The notes below the pieces were generated by a model. It was not told the origin of the DNA and searched no databases. It saw nothing but the letters and a program-made list of their open reading frames with translations. From Liquidambar formosana (taxonomy: Eukaryota > Streptophyta > Magnoliopsida > Saxifragales > Altingiaceae): 64,000 nucleotides of DNA. The position numbers and the translations under genes are program-made. Positions 21,561 to 33,044 of the stretch are shown here, in pieces (the stretch's first letter is position 1; each line of letters opens with the position of its first letter). Location: positions 31,431,316-31,495,315 of the forward strand of contig CM077832.1 of NCBI GenBank assembly GCA_039720395.1. The letters run 5' to 3'.

Positions 21561-23950
21561 AGAAAATGGCTCAGTCAAGATTCGTTTCACTTCAGAAGAA
21601 GCCCCTATGTTTCCAACACAAATTGCTATGCTACAACCAAGTCAAGCCATTCATGAGAAAAAAAACTCAAAACAGTTGCCTTTCATGCTGATGGCAACCC
21701 TATTTTGGAAGGAAAATCTACTTCTGGTTATATTTGATGGGATATTTGTGATTATTATGATTGTCTTTTTGACGAAGAAACTATTAATCCTCTACTCAAC
21801 ATAAAATCTTCCTAAAGAATTCTTCAAGAAAGATATGAAGCTAGTGATCCCTCTGCTGATCTCCTTGGAGAACCCTCTAGTAAATTTTAGTATTATGTCC
21901 TTTACTCTGACAAAAGAACGCCCCCTACCTCCAAACCACTTGGGTGCAAAACTATACCTATAGAACCTCTTTCTCATCCGTCCACAAAACCCTCTCTTAT
22001 ACCTTACTAGCATAAGGTTCTTCCCCTTCTCTCAACTCCACTCACTCCCAAAAAACCCATGACCTCTAATCTTCCACCTTGTTATATGATCTCCCAAGCC
22101 TCCACTTCCTACCAAGAAGAATTTCCCCCTCTATAAGACTTTGATCAGCCCCAGCATGGTCACAAACATAAGGGAAAAATCTCCAACCTTGTCGGATTCA
22201 CTTCAGAAGGAACCCCAAGACAACTTTCAGCTGTAAAAGCATCTCTCAATTGGCAAGTAAAAAATGCCAAAGCCCAAAACCAAGCTCTTCATAAGATCTT
22301 ACATAATCAACAAAGTCTTTCTGCTACTGTTTCTCAAAACTAGCAGCAATAGAATCTCTAGTTCAAGATCTCAAAACTCGAATTCAGACAGTTGAGAATG
22401 AACTCTCCACTATTGTCGAAATTGTCAAAGACTTCTCTGTCTCATTTCCTCTAATTGGGCAAAAAGAATTGGAAAGAAACATTTAATGGCTCAAGTTCGC
22501 TCGATTGAAGTATCATCCAGGAAAGCTATCTCTCCCCCTATATATGAATACACTCCACAACCACTTTCTTATAATTCTATGTATTCTCCCTTTTCCACTT
22601 CACTTTTCTCCTCTACTCCCTCTTCCACCCCTCAACCATTAGTAAGTACACATCCTACTTATAATCCATTCCGTTCAAGTAATATTTTCCCAGCCTTACC
22701 TTAAACACCTCCTGTATTACCTAAAAAATTCCCTGATTCTCTTCCTCAAAAGCATCCTGATCTAGATCCCACTATTGGAGCCTCTTCAAAATAATCAGAA
22801 GTTCTTCCAATAGAACATCCAAATCCCATTTCCTCTTTCCTTAAAAACCTTACTATTCCCCTTATCTACCCTTTAACCTCTATTGATGATTTGGACCTCT
22901 CAGATCTTGATCTTGATCACATCTTCATGCATAAAGATCATGAAGAAACTATTAACCCATATCAAAACATTCCCCTTATCTTTCCTCCACCACCAATAAT
23001 TCCAGATCCTAGAACCCAACTTCACTACCCTGCTACTCTTAACTCTAAACAATTATTCTCCATAGATGATATACCACCATCCAAATGGCACGGCCGATTC
23101 TTTGATATGTTCTCTCGGTGCACAGCAAAGCTGTAGATTCCTAACTCTACAATTCCTCAAGTTATTAGAAAATTTGTCGCTCGACTCACTAGCAGACTTA
23201 GAGAATGGTGGACTAGCTCCTCTTAGTGAATATCATCAAAAACAAGCTACCCAATCAACTTCGCTAGAAAATTTCTTCACACTATTACACACAGAATTTT
23301 TGGATGATGTGACCCATTATGCTGATCAAGCTCGTAAAGAATTTATGGCTATGAAATGTTGTTCTTTCAATTGAAAATATCTTGAGAAACATTTTAATCA
23401 GATGTCTCAACGCTTCTACACCATTAATGGCATGGATGATGTGAATCTGAAGCACTCTTTTGTTAATTCTCTCCCATAACCATTGGGAAATGAAACTCTC
23501 AAAGTAATGAATGTCCAAATAACTCCTCTTTAAGGAGTCTCTCTTGGTGAAATCTATCAACATCTTCTCATTTCTCTTGATAAACTTTGCAACCAAAGAA
23601 AGTTTCTAATTAAAATCGAAAAAACTAACCACAAACTTGGTGATGGCTATAACCGCAAAGATCTTCAAATCAAGTGTAAAGACAAAGACTGCTCTTGTCC
23701 CACTCGAAAAAAGAATCATCGTCAGCATTTTTCCTCCAAACCTACCCCTCATTCTTTCAAGAAATCAACAAAGAAAAGAAAATGGCGATTCCTAAAAAAA
23801 AAAAGCTAATCTTTCGAAGGAAAACTTCAGACAAATGCCTTGTTTGTAAAAAAAACCAGGCTATTTTGCCAAAAATTGCCCACAGAAAGAAAAAGCTCCT
23901 CGTCTCCTTGAGTAAACCTCTCTTTATACTGAAGAATTTTCTTTATTAGA
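21561..23950 (+). pseudogene. Copy B coat/gag-like region with damaged zinc knuckle
   Basis: Readable blocks include a coiled-coil-like part near 22200-22470 (QALHKILHNQQSLSATVSQN, LVQDLKTRIQTVENELSTIV), a P/S/T-rich linker (22486-22704), DLSDLDLDHIFMHKDHEETI (22891 onward), the gag-like IPPSKWHGRFFDMFSRCTAK, and a basic tail near 23700-23800. A CCHC-type knuckle follows at about 23837-23880. The knuckle is broken by an A-run frameshift, and its histidine position reads tyrosine. There are many stops. Confidence 0.65.
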
Positions 23951-24049
23951 CCTTGAGTCTCTTTATTCTCTTGATGAAGAATATTCTCCTGAAGCTTTCA
24001 TCGCGATTGGATATTCCACTTCTGCATCCGATACTGATGAATCTAACGA

Positions 24050-24600
24050 TTCCCTTAATATCCAAACTCTCTTACCCACAAAACCATTGGAAATTCTCCC
24101 TTCTCATCCTACTCCAATTGCCCAAGTTCAAATTGTTCCAGAACCATATGCTCGACCTATCTTTGTGATTGCACTCTTTGATACTAGTGCATCCGCCACA
24201 ATCATGAACCCTAAGATTCTACCCTCCTCATTTTTGGCTCCCTCACCACCAGATGTTCCATGCTGCAAATGGAGAAACCTTTCTCATTGACAAGATCAGT
24301 AAAAATATTTTAATCAGAGTCTTTCATGACTTAGTCCTCAAACACCAAGTGTTAAGATCTTCTCTTACTAGCAGAGATCTTCTCATTGGCTTTGACTTCC
24401 TTCATCAAATTCCCAATCTTCGATGGTCATCAAAAGGATTGTCTTACAAACAATACCTTTTTACTTGGAGTCAGAACCCTACCCTATTCCCTCTTTCCCC
24501 ATCAGATTCCATAAAGTCCCTCCTCATTCAAGACTATTATGCAAACATCCACTCAAAATTCCTTACAAAAAATCCTCAGCCTCTCTAGACCAATCCAGAC
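24050..24600 (+). pseudogene. Copy B aspartic protease remnant
   Basis: Near 24160-24215 the reading VIALFDTSASATIMNPKILP carries the protease active site, with D-T-G-A changed to D-T-S-A. A frameshift near 24235 leads to the second half (FLIDKISKNILIRVFHDLVL, SRDLLIGFDFLHQIPNLRW; ORF 24253-24588). Confidence 0.7.
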
Positions 24601-25330
24601 TTCTTTGTCCATCTTCCCTTTAAGAAAAATGAAGATGTAAATCCTACAAAGGCAAATCACAGAGGCATGAATCCTTCCCATTTAGAACTGGCTAAGGCAT
24701 AAATAGCCACACTCCTCAAACAAACTCTCATTGAGCCAACCACTTCACCATAGGCATGTGAAGCTTTTTATGTGAATAAGCATTCTGAGCAAGTTGCAGG
24801 AAAACTTAGACTCGTTATCAACTACCAAGATCTTAATCGGTTAATTGCTGATGACAAGTTTCCCTTACACAACAAAGCTTCATTATTCCAACACCTCTCC
24901 AATGCAAAGGTTTTTTCAAAGTTTGATTTGAAAGCTAGATTTTGGTAACTTGGAATTCATCCTGAAGACAAACCTAAGACGACATTCTACATACCAGATC
25001 ACCATTATCAATGGATTGTGATGCCTTTTGGTCTCAAGACTGCTCCTTCCTAGTTTCAAAAAGCTATGATCAATTTGTTCAGGCCACTTCTTGCTCACCC
25101 CCTGATCTATATTGATGACATTCTTCTATTCTCCAAAGATCATGATTCTCATACTCTTTTGCTTTCAAAATTTTACCAACTAGTAAAAACTCAAGGAATT
25201 ATGCCTTCAGAAAAGAAGATAATTACTAGTCAAGATTCAGTTGACTTTTTGGGAATGACAATTTCTGACGGAAAAAAATACTCTCCAGTCTCATATTGCA
25301 CAAGCCCTCACATCTTTTCCAGATATTCTC
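24600..25330 (+). pseudogene. Copy B reverse transcriptase remnant
   Basis: In one main frame, broken by at least five stops, motifs appear in order: GKLRLVINYQDLNRL, KVFSKFDLKARFW, IVMPFGLKTAPS, LIYIDDILLFSKDHDSH (the Y-I-D-D catalytic loop, near 25105) and DSVDFLGMTISDGK. The order and spacing match retroelement RT. The catalytic aspartates are present, but the frame is not open. Confidence 0.85.
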
Positions 25331-25499
25331 ATAAGCATAAAGATAATCCAGTAATTTCTTAGCATAGTCAACTACATGGCAGATTTCATCCCCAAAGTTG
25401 CTATCCATAGAAACTCTTTGTCCCAGCTTCTCAAAAACAAACCACCCCCTGGGATACTTCTCATACTGCTTCTGTTCAAGCCCTCAAAAAGCGCTCTAT

Positions 25500-26047
25500 A
25501 TCACTTCCCCCTTTGCAGATTCCTAGTAATGGAAAAAGAATTCTTCAAACTGATGCAAATGATGAAATTTGGGCTACCGCACTCTTTGAAGAAATCAATG
25601 GAAAAAGACACCTTTGTGGTTACAAAAGTGGAGCATTCAAATCCTCTGAGCTCCATTATCACTCCACATTCAAAGAAATCCTTGTTGTCAAACTCAAAAT
25701 AGAAAAATTCCAGTTTCACCTCCTTGGATGCAACTTCCTCATCGAAATGGATATGTCTTCCTTTCCCAAAATGTTACAATTCGAAAGGAAAACATTTCCT
25801 CACCCCCAGTTACTTCGATGGTCTAATTAGTTCTCTCAATGGACTTTTCAAGTCAAACATATTAAAGGCAAAAATAACATCCTTGCTAACTTTCTCTTAA
25901 GGACTCCCCAAATGATTCATCTAGTCCTCCCTCTTCCTCAATGTGTTTATACTCTAATAGAACCATCTTTCTTATCAAACCCTCCTCTAGAATTACCCTT
26001 GGAATTCTATCTATCTTGTCTTCGTCCTGATTTACATCAACGGATTG
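25500..26047 (+). pseudogene. Copy B RNase H remnant
   Basis: ILQTDANDEIWATALFEE, then SSELHYHSTFKEILVVKL, EMDMSSFPKML and VKHIKGKNNILANFL give the conserved D, E, D and H/N signatures of RNase H (A-D-F changed to A-N-F). The sequence then runs into the LINE insertion point at 26047. Confidence 0.8.
26033..26047. repeat. TSD of nested LINE, left copy
   Basis: tacatcaacggattg here and tacatcaatggattg at 28172-28186 (one mismatch). The viral coding sequence breaks off at one and resumes at the other. Confidence 0.85.
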
Positions 26048-26349
26048 GTTTTTTTTTTTTTTTATCCAAAAAAAAAAGCAATATTATTAATGAAGATGGA
26101 AGAAGCATACATGAGAATACAACTTCACACCCTACTGATTGATTAAACAACAGCACAGAACTGAAAAATAAAATAAAATAAAATAAAATAACACCACACC
26201 CAATACACCCAGCTAAAAGAAGCATGAAAGAATCCCAAACTAATAGTGGTCGGTAACTGGGAAAAATCAGCAGAGATGAAGAAGTCAGCTTCAACCAAAA
26301 ACAAAACTAATAGAATGAAAAAGAGAAACAAACCCCTGATATAGGAAAG

Positions 26350-26832
26350 TTACAGCCAAGCAATGAATGGGGCAACCCTATCCACCCCACTATTAGCCAA
26401 CCAATCAGCTATTCCGTTTACTTCCCTTAACTCATAACTAACAGCAACGTTCTGTAGGCGATCAATAAGGGACAAGATTTCATTGAGCACATAATTAAAC
26501 TTCCAAATTCTGGAACGCCCATTGATCCAGGATACCACTGAAGACGAATCAGATTCAATAAGAAGATGATTTGACGAGGACCAAACAGAGGAAGAAAAGA
26601 GCCGAAGGGCTTCCCTAACTAGAAGAAGTTCAGCAAAATTAGAGTCCACTGATCCAATGGGGATAGAGAATAAGCAAAAAACACTGCCACAGTTATCAGG
26701 AAGAACGCCTCCAATACTAGCTGGCCCGGGTTTCCCTCTAACTGAGCCATCCATATTAAACTTTAAAAAACCAGGGGCAAGGGGCCGCCAAAGAGTGAGA
26801 CTCCTAGACTTCACTTTTCTGCTATGAAACAT
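26350..26832 (-). CDS. LINE RNase H domain, open (ORF fragment)
   Basis: 160 codons without a stop. FLKFNMDGSVRGKPGPASIG carries the first catalytic aspartate, NFAELLLVREALRLF the glutamate, LLIESDSSSVVSWING the second aspartate, and YELREVNGIADWLAN the C-terminal motif, where the usual histidine is replaced (N-G-I-A-D-W-L-A). It is the C-terminal end of the LINE ORF2 and would not be made as a separate protein. Confidence 0.85.
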   Translation of the reverse strand: MFHSRKVKSRSLTLWRPLAPGFLKFNMDGSVRGKPGPASIGGVLPDNCGSVFCLFSIPIGSVDSNFAELLLVREALRLFSSSVWSSSNHLLIESDSSSVVSWINGRSRIWKFNYVLNEILSLIDRLQNVAVSYELREVNGIADWLANSGVDRVAPFIAWL

Positions 26833-28171
26833 TCTAACACCATTAATGCAATTTAAGAAATCATCAATGGTATAGCCTAATTCAAATCTGAGAACTTTAA
26901 CCCAAATTGCTATTCTTCTTTTCGCTAGCTCTGCAACATCCTCCTAATATGACCTTACATTGTTAAACACCAAACCATTTCTTGCCAGCCAAACAGACCA
27001 AACAATCGCATAAAAGAAGGAGTCCCAAATGATTTTATAAACACCTCTCTTACCAAAAATTATCTAGCTAACAAATAAATCCTTTAAGGTGCGGGACAAG
27101 ACCAGTCAAATTCCCACCAATGAAGACAAGCAAACTAAACCTTCTAAGACCAACGACAATGCAAGAAGAGGTGATCAAACTCTTCCTCCGAGGTGCCACA
27201 AAAAGGATAGAGAACATTTGCAGAGGAAGGAAGAACATTTCTTGCACGAAGCAGACATTTCGAAAGAATTCTTCCCTTGATAACCATCCAACAAAAAATC
27301 TCCACCTTAGGGGGACTAAACCCTTCCAAATCAAGCTCCAAAAATATCGAGAGAAGGAGAAGATCTGTCTACAGCAGCATAATAACAAGACTTAACATAG
27401 TATAACCCAGATGGAGAGAATTTCTAGACAAATTTATTAGGAAGACATTCGCACATCTGGACTCCATCTAGCCTTGAAAGAAGGGACTGGAAAAGATCAA
27501 ACTCCCACATGTATAAACTCCTTCTGAACTTGATATCCCACACCTAAACGCCTTCAATCCAGAGACCCAAGTCACGCACTTTAGCATTCTTATTGACAGC
27601 CAAAATAAATAATCTTAGGAAGATTTCTTTAAAAGAGACATCACTAGCCCAGTAATCTAACCAAAATCTAGCCCATCCACTATCCCCAAGCAAAACTCCA
27701 ACTCCATCATGCAAGTTGGTACCCAAAAAAGAATCAGTAGACCAAACCTTAACAATATCATTCCAAAGCACGGAGACTTTCCTATTAGAACTAGCACCAA
27801 GGAGATTGAAGCCTTCGTAGGAACCATATTTGCCACTAATGATTGATTTCCATAAAGAGCAATTTTCAGAGAAAAACCTCTACCACCACTTGAATAGAAG
27901 TGCTTCATTTTTTATCCGAAGAGAACAAAGGCCCAAGCCACCTTGCTTTTTGCTAGCAATAATGTTTTCCCAGCAAACCCAGTGAACTTTCTTCTTCAAA
28001 TAGTTCCCTTCCCATAAAAAAGCTCGCATAAGTTTCTCCAACTCATAAATGACTCCTTTAGGCATTTTAAAAAGAGACATATAGTAAATAGGTAAATTAC
28101 ACAGAGCAGACTTAATAAGAGCAAATCTACCCCCCATCGACAAAAACTCCTTTCGCCAACAGGACTCCAAG
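26833..28171 (-). pseudogene. LINE RT thumb and zf-RVT remnant
   Basis: The minus strand starts at the truncation point with SCWRKEFLSMGGRFALIKSA and YELEKLMRAFLWEG, then VHWVCWENIIASKKQGGLGL (RT connection). Then come frameshifted pieces with LGDSGWARFWLDYW near 27680 and PPKVEIFCWMVIKGRILSKC with CPFCG near 27200-27300 (zf-RVT). At least four frameshifts. Confidence 0.8.
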
Positions 28172-28299
28172 TACATCAATGGATTGTTGAAATGACAATT
28201 CATTATTGGGCACGAGATATTCTCTCAACCCTCCAAAACTATTTGGTATCTACCAATCCACAATTTCTCAATACTTAGCCAGATCTTAATATTCCATAT
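28172..28299 (+). pseudogene. Copy B fragment between the LINE and the CACTA element
   Basis: It continues the viral reading after the LINE TSD. The text YWARDILSTLQNYL is legible, and it is cut at the CACTA terminus. Its partner sequence resumes at 36258. Confidence 0.7.
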
Positions 28300-28329
28300 C
28301 ACTACACCAAAAATGGTTTTTAACAACAC

Positions 28330-28810
28330 TACATCAACAACGTTTCATGTTAAATGTTGTTGTAGGGGGTTTTTAACAACGTTTTTAACAAAAACGTTGT
28401 TAAAAAGTGTTACTCTAGGGATATTAACAACGTTGGTTACATACACGTTGTAAATACACTCTATAATAACGTTTCTGTGAACGTTGTTAATGTGTAGTGC
28501 TTCCACAACGTTTATGTAAACGTTGTTAGTCAAAGGGGCTCTATAACAACATTTGTGTAAACATTGTTGATTAGGGGGCTCTATCACAACGTTTATGAAA
28601 ACGTTGTTGATTGAGGGGGCTCTATAACAACATTTATGTAAATATTATTGATTGAAGGGGTTTTATAACAATGTTTTGATAAACATTGTTATTGAGGGGA
28701 CTCTATAACAACGTTTATGTAAATATTGTTGATTGAGGGGCTCTATAACAACGTTCATGGAAATGTCGTTGATTGAGTGGGCTTCCACAACATTTAGTAT
28801 ATGTGGTGAT
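28330..28810. repeat. CACTA left subterminal repeats
   Basis: About eight copies of a 50-60-bp unit: ctctataacaacgtttatgt, then aaacgttgttgattgagggg. The aacgtt...aacgttgtt halves are short inverted motifs, as in transposase-binding subterminal repeats. Confidence 0.85.
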
Positions 28811-29436
28811 TCTAAACTAAGGGGGGAACTTATTTTGCTTCTCCCGCGTGCTAGGCAATTTTTTTTTTTTTTTTTTTTTTTGCCATTACCAGCTTTTTCA
28901 CCATTGCCATCACTGACCTCATTGCCGTCGCGGTCCATCTCAATATTCCTCCTCTAGCCTTTGCGTCATCACCAGAGCATTGCTGATGGATCTCACACCC
29001 ACCATCATTGCCGTCGGGGATCGACCAACAGCCATCACGCCGCTATTAGCTCTCACCGATGGTCATCACCGTTGCTCTTCTCATTACCACAACCCCTCTA
29101 ACTAGCTTCTACATTCCCTGTCGCTGTGGTCGCTGTCCCTCTACTCAAATCCAATGCCTCCTTATCTAATTTGGTATGTAAATATTAACCCTAATCTTAC
29201 ACAACCCTCTAAAAACAGAGGAAATTAGATGAAGGATACTAATTATTAACCCTTTTTTTTTGTGATTTCAAACACAAAAACCCTAAACCCCAGCTCTCTG
29301 CCTCTCTCTTTTCTCTGTTCTTTCGATACAACCCAAGGGTCTGTCCCATGAAACCCATGGCTACCCATAAAAAACCCTCACCAACCAATGTTTGAAACTG
29401 ATTTCAATGGTTTGGTAAATGTAGGAGGGCTAAGCC

Positions 29437-29720
29437 ACTATAAGAAAAATGGGTTATAGCGATGAAACTTTAGCGACGGTCACTAATAAACATCATTAAA
29501 GGTGATTTTAGTGATGGCCAAACACTTGGCCGTTGCTAAATTTTAACGTATCTAGCTGTCGCTAAATTTTAATGAAAACTTTGGCTCCATGATTTCACTC
29601 CGAGAAGAAAGTTAGTAGTGACGAATTTAGTGACAGGTAAAATTTTTGTTGTCGCCAAAAGCTTATGTAGCAACGATCAATAGACGACCCTCACAAAAAC
29701 ATCCATTATTGACTGCCTCA
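29437..29720. mobile_element. Second CACTA-like terminus inside the element (fragment)
   Basis: cactataagaaaaatgggtt at 29437 is the typical plant CACTA end (CACTA-x-AAGAAAA), followed by subterminal-like repeats tagcgacgg, tagtgatggcc, cgttgctaaatttt and gtcgctaaatttt. I see no matching opposite end, so it may be a fragment or a nested element whose other end is lost. Confidence 0.6.
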
Positions 29721-29864
29721 TTAACCCCTCGCTTAAACTGATTTAGTAAAACAACGTAGTTTTAATGTTTTTAAGAATATGAAATTAGAACGGCTAAAAA
29801 AAAAAAAAAACAATGCAAGCAAATGGACGGCCCTGATCTAAAACCAATCCCCAAAACCCATCTC

Positions 29865-30165
29865 AACCACCTAACCCATCCCCGAAATCAACTTTCCCCT
29901 TCCCACTCCCGCAAAACCCTCCCCTCTACTCACTCCCACTCCCACAAGCACAAACCCTCAAACCCTTTTTCTGCTCTCTCCCTCCCGCTCTCATAATCCA
30001 CCCCGTCTTTCCCCTCTCACAAACCCTCTCTCTGTCAAGCCTCCCAAGTCTACAAACCCTTACTCCACTCGCCGCACTCCACTCACCGTCAAGCCTCCCA
30101 AGTCGTCCCGCTGGATCCATCACTCCACTCGCTGCCCTCCACTCGTCATCGAGCCTCCTAAGTCC
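29865..30165. repeat. C-rich imperfect tandem repeats
   Basis: tcaagcctcccaagtc recurs at about 30036, 30088 and (as tcgagcctcctaagtc) 30149, with tactccactcgccgc-type spacers. It lies just upstream of a short ORF (30172-30318: GKRRLVNKLERLLTHILEMK) that ends at a good 5' splice site (caggtcag). The ORF is not recognised. Confidence 0.6.
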
Positions 30166-30768
30166 ATAGCCATGATCTCTGGCAAGCGACGATTGGTAAA
30201 CAAATTAGAGAGGTTGTTAACCCATATTTTAGAGATGAAAAGGAAACAAATTAGACAAATGAAGGCCTATGTTCTTTCTCTTCAACAGCAAGGAGGTTGG
30301 GCCAGTCGTGTCTTTCAGGTCAGTTTAGTTAAAAATGAACCCTAGTATATTATGTCTAATACTATATACTTCCCCCCCTTCTTATTATTACTCCTTTTCT
30401 TTACTGATAACTTTGTTTTGAGTAGGAAAATGCTAGAACTTAATTACAGTTTGTGTTTCTTTTTTCTTTCTACAATTTAATGGGTTTTACTAGATTTTAT
30501 AGTCTTACAACACAAGGGTAGCATCATTTTTTTTGGGGGGGGTGTTCTCTTTATGTCCAAAAACTTGATGTCATCAAGCTGTAGATTTAGCATCAACTTC
30601 TTGCATTGAGATTGTCAGCCATTACAATTTGTGGGTATCGTGGTAACTGTTGATAAGGAGAATAAATTGTATTTAACTATTTGGCAATATCAGGTTTTCT
30701 ATTGCTATATCAACCCATTAAAGATGTTTAATTTTATTTAGCAACTTTAAATAGATTGTGTTAGGCAG

Positions 30769-32120
30769 GTAAATATGAGCATTGCCATCCTTCCCATGTC
30801 AGCAGAGTTCAATTGGAATCTAGCTACTGTTGGTTTGATAAAATCTTCATTTTTCTGGGGCTACCTTCTCACTCAGGTAACAGGAGCCTTTCCTCTTGAA
30901 ATTTTGGTAATTTCAACTTAAAAATACTTTTGCGATAGCTGAATGGTAGATATTGATGACTTAGTATCCAGCACATAACTTTCCAGGATCATTCTATATT
31001 TAGAAAAAGGAAGCTAGCTCTCCGTATTCTTATTTTATAAGCTCAATTACACTCTCATTTTCTTAAAATTGATGAAATTCATGTCTTTTATGATTTATGA
31101 AATATATTAACAGTATATCCATCACTTCCTATAAAATTATATTCATTTTTAATATTTTCCATCTCTCATTCTAACTTGTAGTTTTAAGCTACAGATTGCT
31201 GTAGGCATTTAGGCTGACACAGTTGGTGGGAAGCGTGTCTTGGCTTTTGGTGTAATTTGGTGGTCTATTGCAACAGCTCTCACACCAGTAGCTGCTAAGA
31301 TTGGGTTGCCTTTCCTACTTGTTGTTCGTGCTTTCATGGGCATTAGTGAGGTTGGTTCTTTAAATTACTCTTCTCGCCTTCTTTAGTATCTTGGTTAAAA
31401 ATAACCTTATTTTGAATATATATCCTGAAGCAAGCCAGGATGATGTCTAGGTGTGGTAATTTCTGTTATGTCCATAATCCATATATCACAGTTGGAAGGT
31501 GTGGTTTTTCTTGTCAGGTGAAATGTATCACTTTAATTGCGTTCACCCCATTTGGATTTATTCTCCTTCAGGGTGTTGCCATGCCTGCCATGAACAATAT
31601 TTTGTCAAAATGGATTCCTGTAGCCAAGAGAAGTAGAGCATTAGCACTAGTATACAGTGGGATGTACTTGGGTTCAGTAACTGGGCTGGCCTTTTCACCA
31701 TTCTTAATACATACTTATGGCTGGCCTTTTCGCCATTCTTAATACATACTTATGGGTTCAGTAACTTGGATTGCAGTGTGGCTAAATAAGGTTTCATGTT
31801 TGTTTTGCAAAGTTTTTAGAGCGGATTTGTTATATATTCATATAAAATGAAAGGCTGGAACTTTTGGCATTTCAATTTCTTATAAATCATACTTTTAGAT
31901 AGTTTGTTTTAGTTTTGAATTATCTGTTTAGGAGTTTTTTTTTTTCTTTGGTTATAATTGGTCTTTTATAGATGATTATTTACTCAATCATTCTTAATTA
32001 ATTTTTTCCTTTCATTTGGGAGCTATCACTGTAGGCACAAATTTCACCTCTTGAAGATCCTGAACTTCGGCCTGAAGAAAAGAAGCTGATTCTTAGCAAC
32101 AATGTTTAACCATTTTCAGG
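30769..32120 (+). pseudogene. Captured PHT4-type (ANTR-like) anion transporter, partial
   Basis: Four exon-like blocks in the right order with splice borders. 30769-30876: [28 protein letters not shown]. 31195-31350: ADTVGGKRVLAFGVIWWSIA, LLVVRAFMGISE. 31572-31790: GVAMPAMNNILSKWIPVAKR, LALVYSGMYLGSVTGLAFSP. 32035-about 32120: APLEDPELRPEEKK-like. These are the N-terminal transmembrane segments of plant plastid phosphate/ascorbate transporters of the major facilitator superfamily. Defects: a TGG-to-TAG stop at about 31209, a 34-bp direct duplication at about 31687-31755 and a stop at 32107. The C-terminal half is absent. Confidence 0.85.
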
Positions 32121-32308
32121 TATTTAAAACAGTTATTGACTAGACTTGATGATTTAACTCAGCTCGTACTTGTGGATCCTTTGTTATTATTTTTATTACA
32201 ATACCCTGTGCAGAATAAGGTAAATGTACTTAGATCAAATTCCTTTTTATTTTATTTTTCTTCTCAGCAAGTTAGGTTATGTAGTACTTTTCCACTTTTT
32301 AAACTCTT

Positions 32309-32600
32309 ATTAATATCTTCATTTTTTTTTTCCTGATCAAATAATGTATGTATTGGAATAAAAAGAAGGGGCCAAAACCCTCTTACATGAGACATATGCA
32401 AGAGAAAAAAACCACCAAGGCTCACCAAACAAAAAGAACCAAAAAAAGACACCGCCAAAAAACTAATGCAAGCTAAGGGAGTTAACAATTTCTTTTCTTT
32501 TTTTTTTTCTTTTTAAATTTCCTGTAATAAATCCTGTATTTTTGTTTATTATGACTTTTGAGAGCTTTAGATGGCTTGAGGATTAATATCTTCATTTTTT
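32309..32600 (-). mobile_element. 5'-truncated LINE insert with 19-bp TSD inside the CACTA
   Basis: attaatatcttcatttttt occurs at 32309-32327 and 32582-32600. Between them (32328-32581) lies an insert that starts with T's (minus-strand tail), followed by antisense LINE-like 3' sequence. It interrupts the intron after the captured transporter exons, so it came after capture. Confidence 0.75.
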
Positions 32601-33044
32601 GCTTTTCTTTTGTTGTTGATTTGAGTGTTCAAATTATTGTTGTATACGGGTGTTATGTCAATTAGTGTCATTGATGTTGGACGACCCTCAAAGTAGAGAA
32701 TAATGTTGCTTCCAATTAAGCGTAAGTGGGCTAGAATCTTGTTTTTTTAGGGTTTGTGTAATGAATGGTGGTAGTAAGGTTTGTAGTTGGAACAAGGATT
32801 GGTGATGGTTTATTGAAGAATATGATAAGAAATCAAAAGAAAAAGCTTGTTATATTTGGACAGAATAGAAATCTTTAGAGTTTTCAAGGTTAAATTGTAT
32901 AGAGAGGTAGGATTATGTTTTATTGTGAAAATTAAGGGTTTTAGGATTAAAATTGAGCCTAAAGAAAGGGTTAGTTGTGGCTAAAAAGACTATACAGTAG
33001 TGTTGTAAATTAAAACAAAGAAAAAAGAAGAAGATAAACATTTA

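Larger units (their letters stand above)
26048..28171 (-). mobile_element. L1-type LINE nested in copy B, 5'-truncated
   Basis: A 2.1-kb minus-strand element. Its poly(A) tail is the T-run at 26049-26063. It keeps the end of the RT domain, the zf-RVT region and a full-length RNase H. The 15-bp TSD has one mismatch. Confidence 0.92.

Noticed and set aside
28345..28938. Minus-strand ORFs with repeated NNV-type peptides
   Set aside because: They are translations of the CACTA subterminal repeats.
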